Assembly (NCBI GenBank): GCA_019244415.1
Contig: JAFASN010000045.1
Span: 1 to 40,777, forward strand
Direction: 5' to 3'
DNA length: 40,777 nucleotides
From: Verrucomicrobiota bacterium
GTDB taxonomy: Bacteria; Verrucomicrobiota; Verrucomicrobiia; Chthoniobacterales; UBA10450
Numbering within the stretch: the first letter of the stretch is position 1; each line of letters opens with the position of its first letter. Below, piece by piece: positions 40,588 to 40,777 of the stretch. A program made the position numbers and the translations under genes. The notes below the pieces were generated by a model. It did not search any database and was not told the origin of the DNA. It was given only the letters and a program-made list of their open reading frames with translations.

Positions 40588-40777
40588 GCCGAACCCGGGT
40601 CACGACGAATGCGGGCGAGTGTGGGTGAAGCTGATTTGCACGTCAAGCATTTTTGTAGGTCAAAGCCCCTAATTTTTTACATATCTTATCTTACATCAAC
40701 GAGAGCCGCTCGTCTGACCGTGCTTCCGCCGTGAGCAACGCTCCCTCCGGGAAACACGCCGGCAAATCGCGCCCGCA
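40588..40777. other. Right-edge intergenic region with possible gene start
   Basis: AT-rich sequence (TTTTTTACATATCTTATC) near 40674-40691 could hold a promoter for either direction. A GTG at 40731 opens a plus-strand frame (SNAPSGKHAGKSRP) to the window edge, but 15 codons are too few to call a gene. Confidence 0.3.

Overview
The window is about 60% GC, densely packed, and reads as bacterial chromosome. Secreted proteins ending in VPDSG-CTERM and PEP-CTERM sorting signals, Gram-negative envelope genes (a waaA-type Kdo transferase, an AsmA-family protein), a Rho factor with a disordered N-terminus and a DUF4112 protein point to the Verrucomicrobiota, most likely a soil Spartobacteria/Chthoniobacterales-type lineage. 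The lineage is an inference from gene content; no rRNA gene is present.

Left core (1-13,810): a secreted TPR/membrane protein running off the left edge, type III pantothenate kinase (coaX), porphobilinogen synthase (hemB) overlapped by a small nuclease-like protein, phosphoglycerate mutase (gpmI) divergent from a degenerate alkaline-phosphatase homologue, a secreted discoidin-like protein, an MGDG-synthase-like glycosyltransferase, an MFS drug-type exporter and threonine dehydrogenase (tdh). Right core (23,483-40,777): tRNA-Glu, waaA-rsmD-asmA (overlapping genes), a diacylglycerol-kinase-like lipid kinase, a rhomboid protease, glnE, then typA, yebC, rho and a DUF4112 gene on the minus strand, and finally a PEP-CTERM protein followed by a large subtilase-fold protein with an unusual active site.

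Between them lies the most interesting part, a 9.7-kb element inserted in the 3' end of tRNA-Glu. It is bounded by a perfect 21-bp direct repeat (13,811-13,831 and 23,482-23,502). Just inside each end is a pair of TGTCCGAA repeats that look like integrase arm sites. On the minus strand it carries a tyrosine integrase, an uncharacterised HTH protein, an AlpA/excisionase-like HTH protein, a DnaB-N/RecA-type ATPase, an iteron array that looks like a replication origin, an ERCC4-type nuclease and a terminase-small-subunit-like protein, with no capsid, tail or large-terminase genes. That order resembles phage-inducible chromosomal islands (phage satellites). The opposite half carries cargo: a lipoprotein, an NTF2-fold secreted protein, a broken PEP-CTERM gene and three tandem VPDSG-CTERM surface-protein genes.

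A second, independent signal supports foreign origin. In the core, nearly every GTAC occurs as AGTAC/GTACT, about 36-40 per 10 kb, often by using the rare Val codon GTA before Leu. Inside the element the density falls to about 10 per 10 kb, near chance. Short dispersed inverted repeats of the GTCATYCC type flank coaX and typA and sit right against their start codons.
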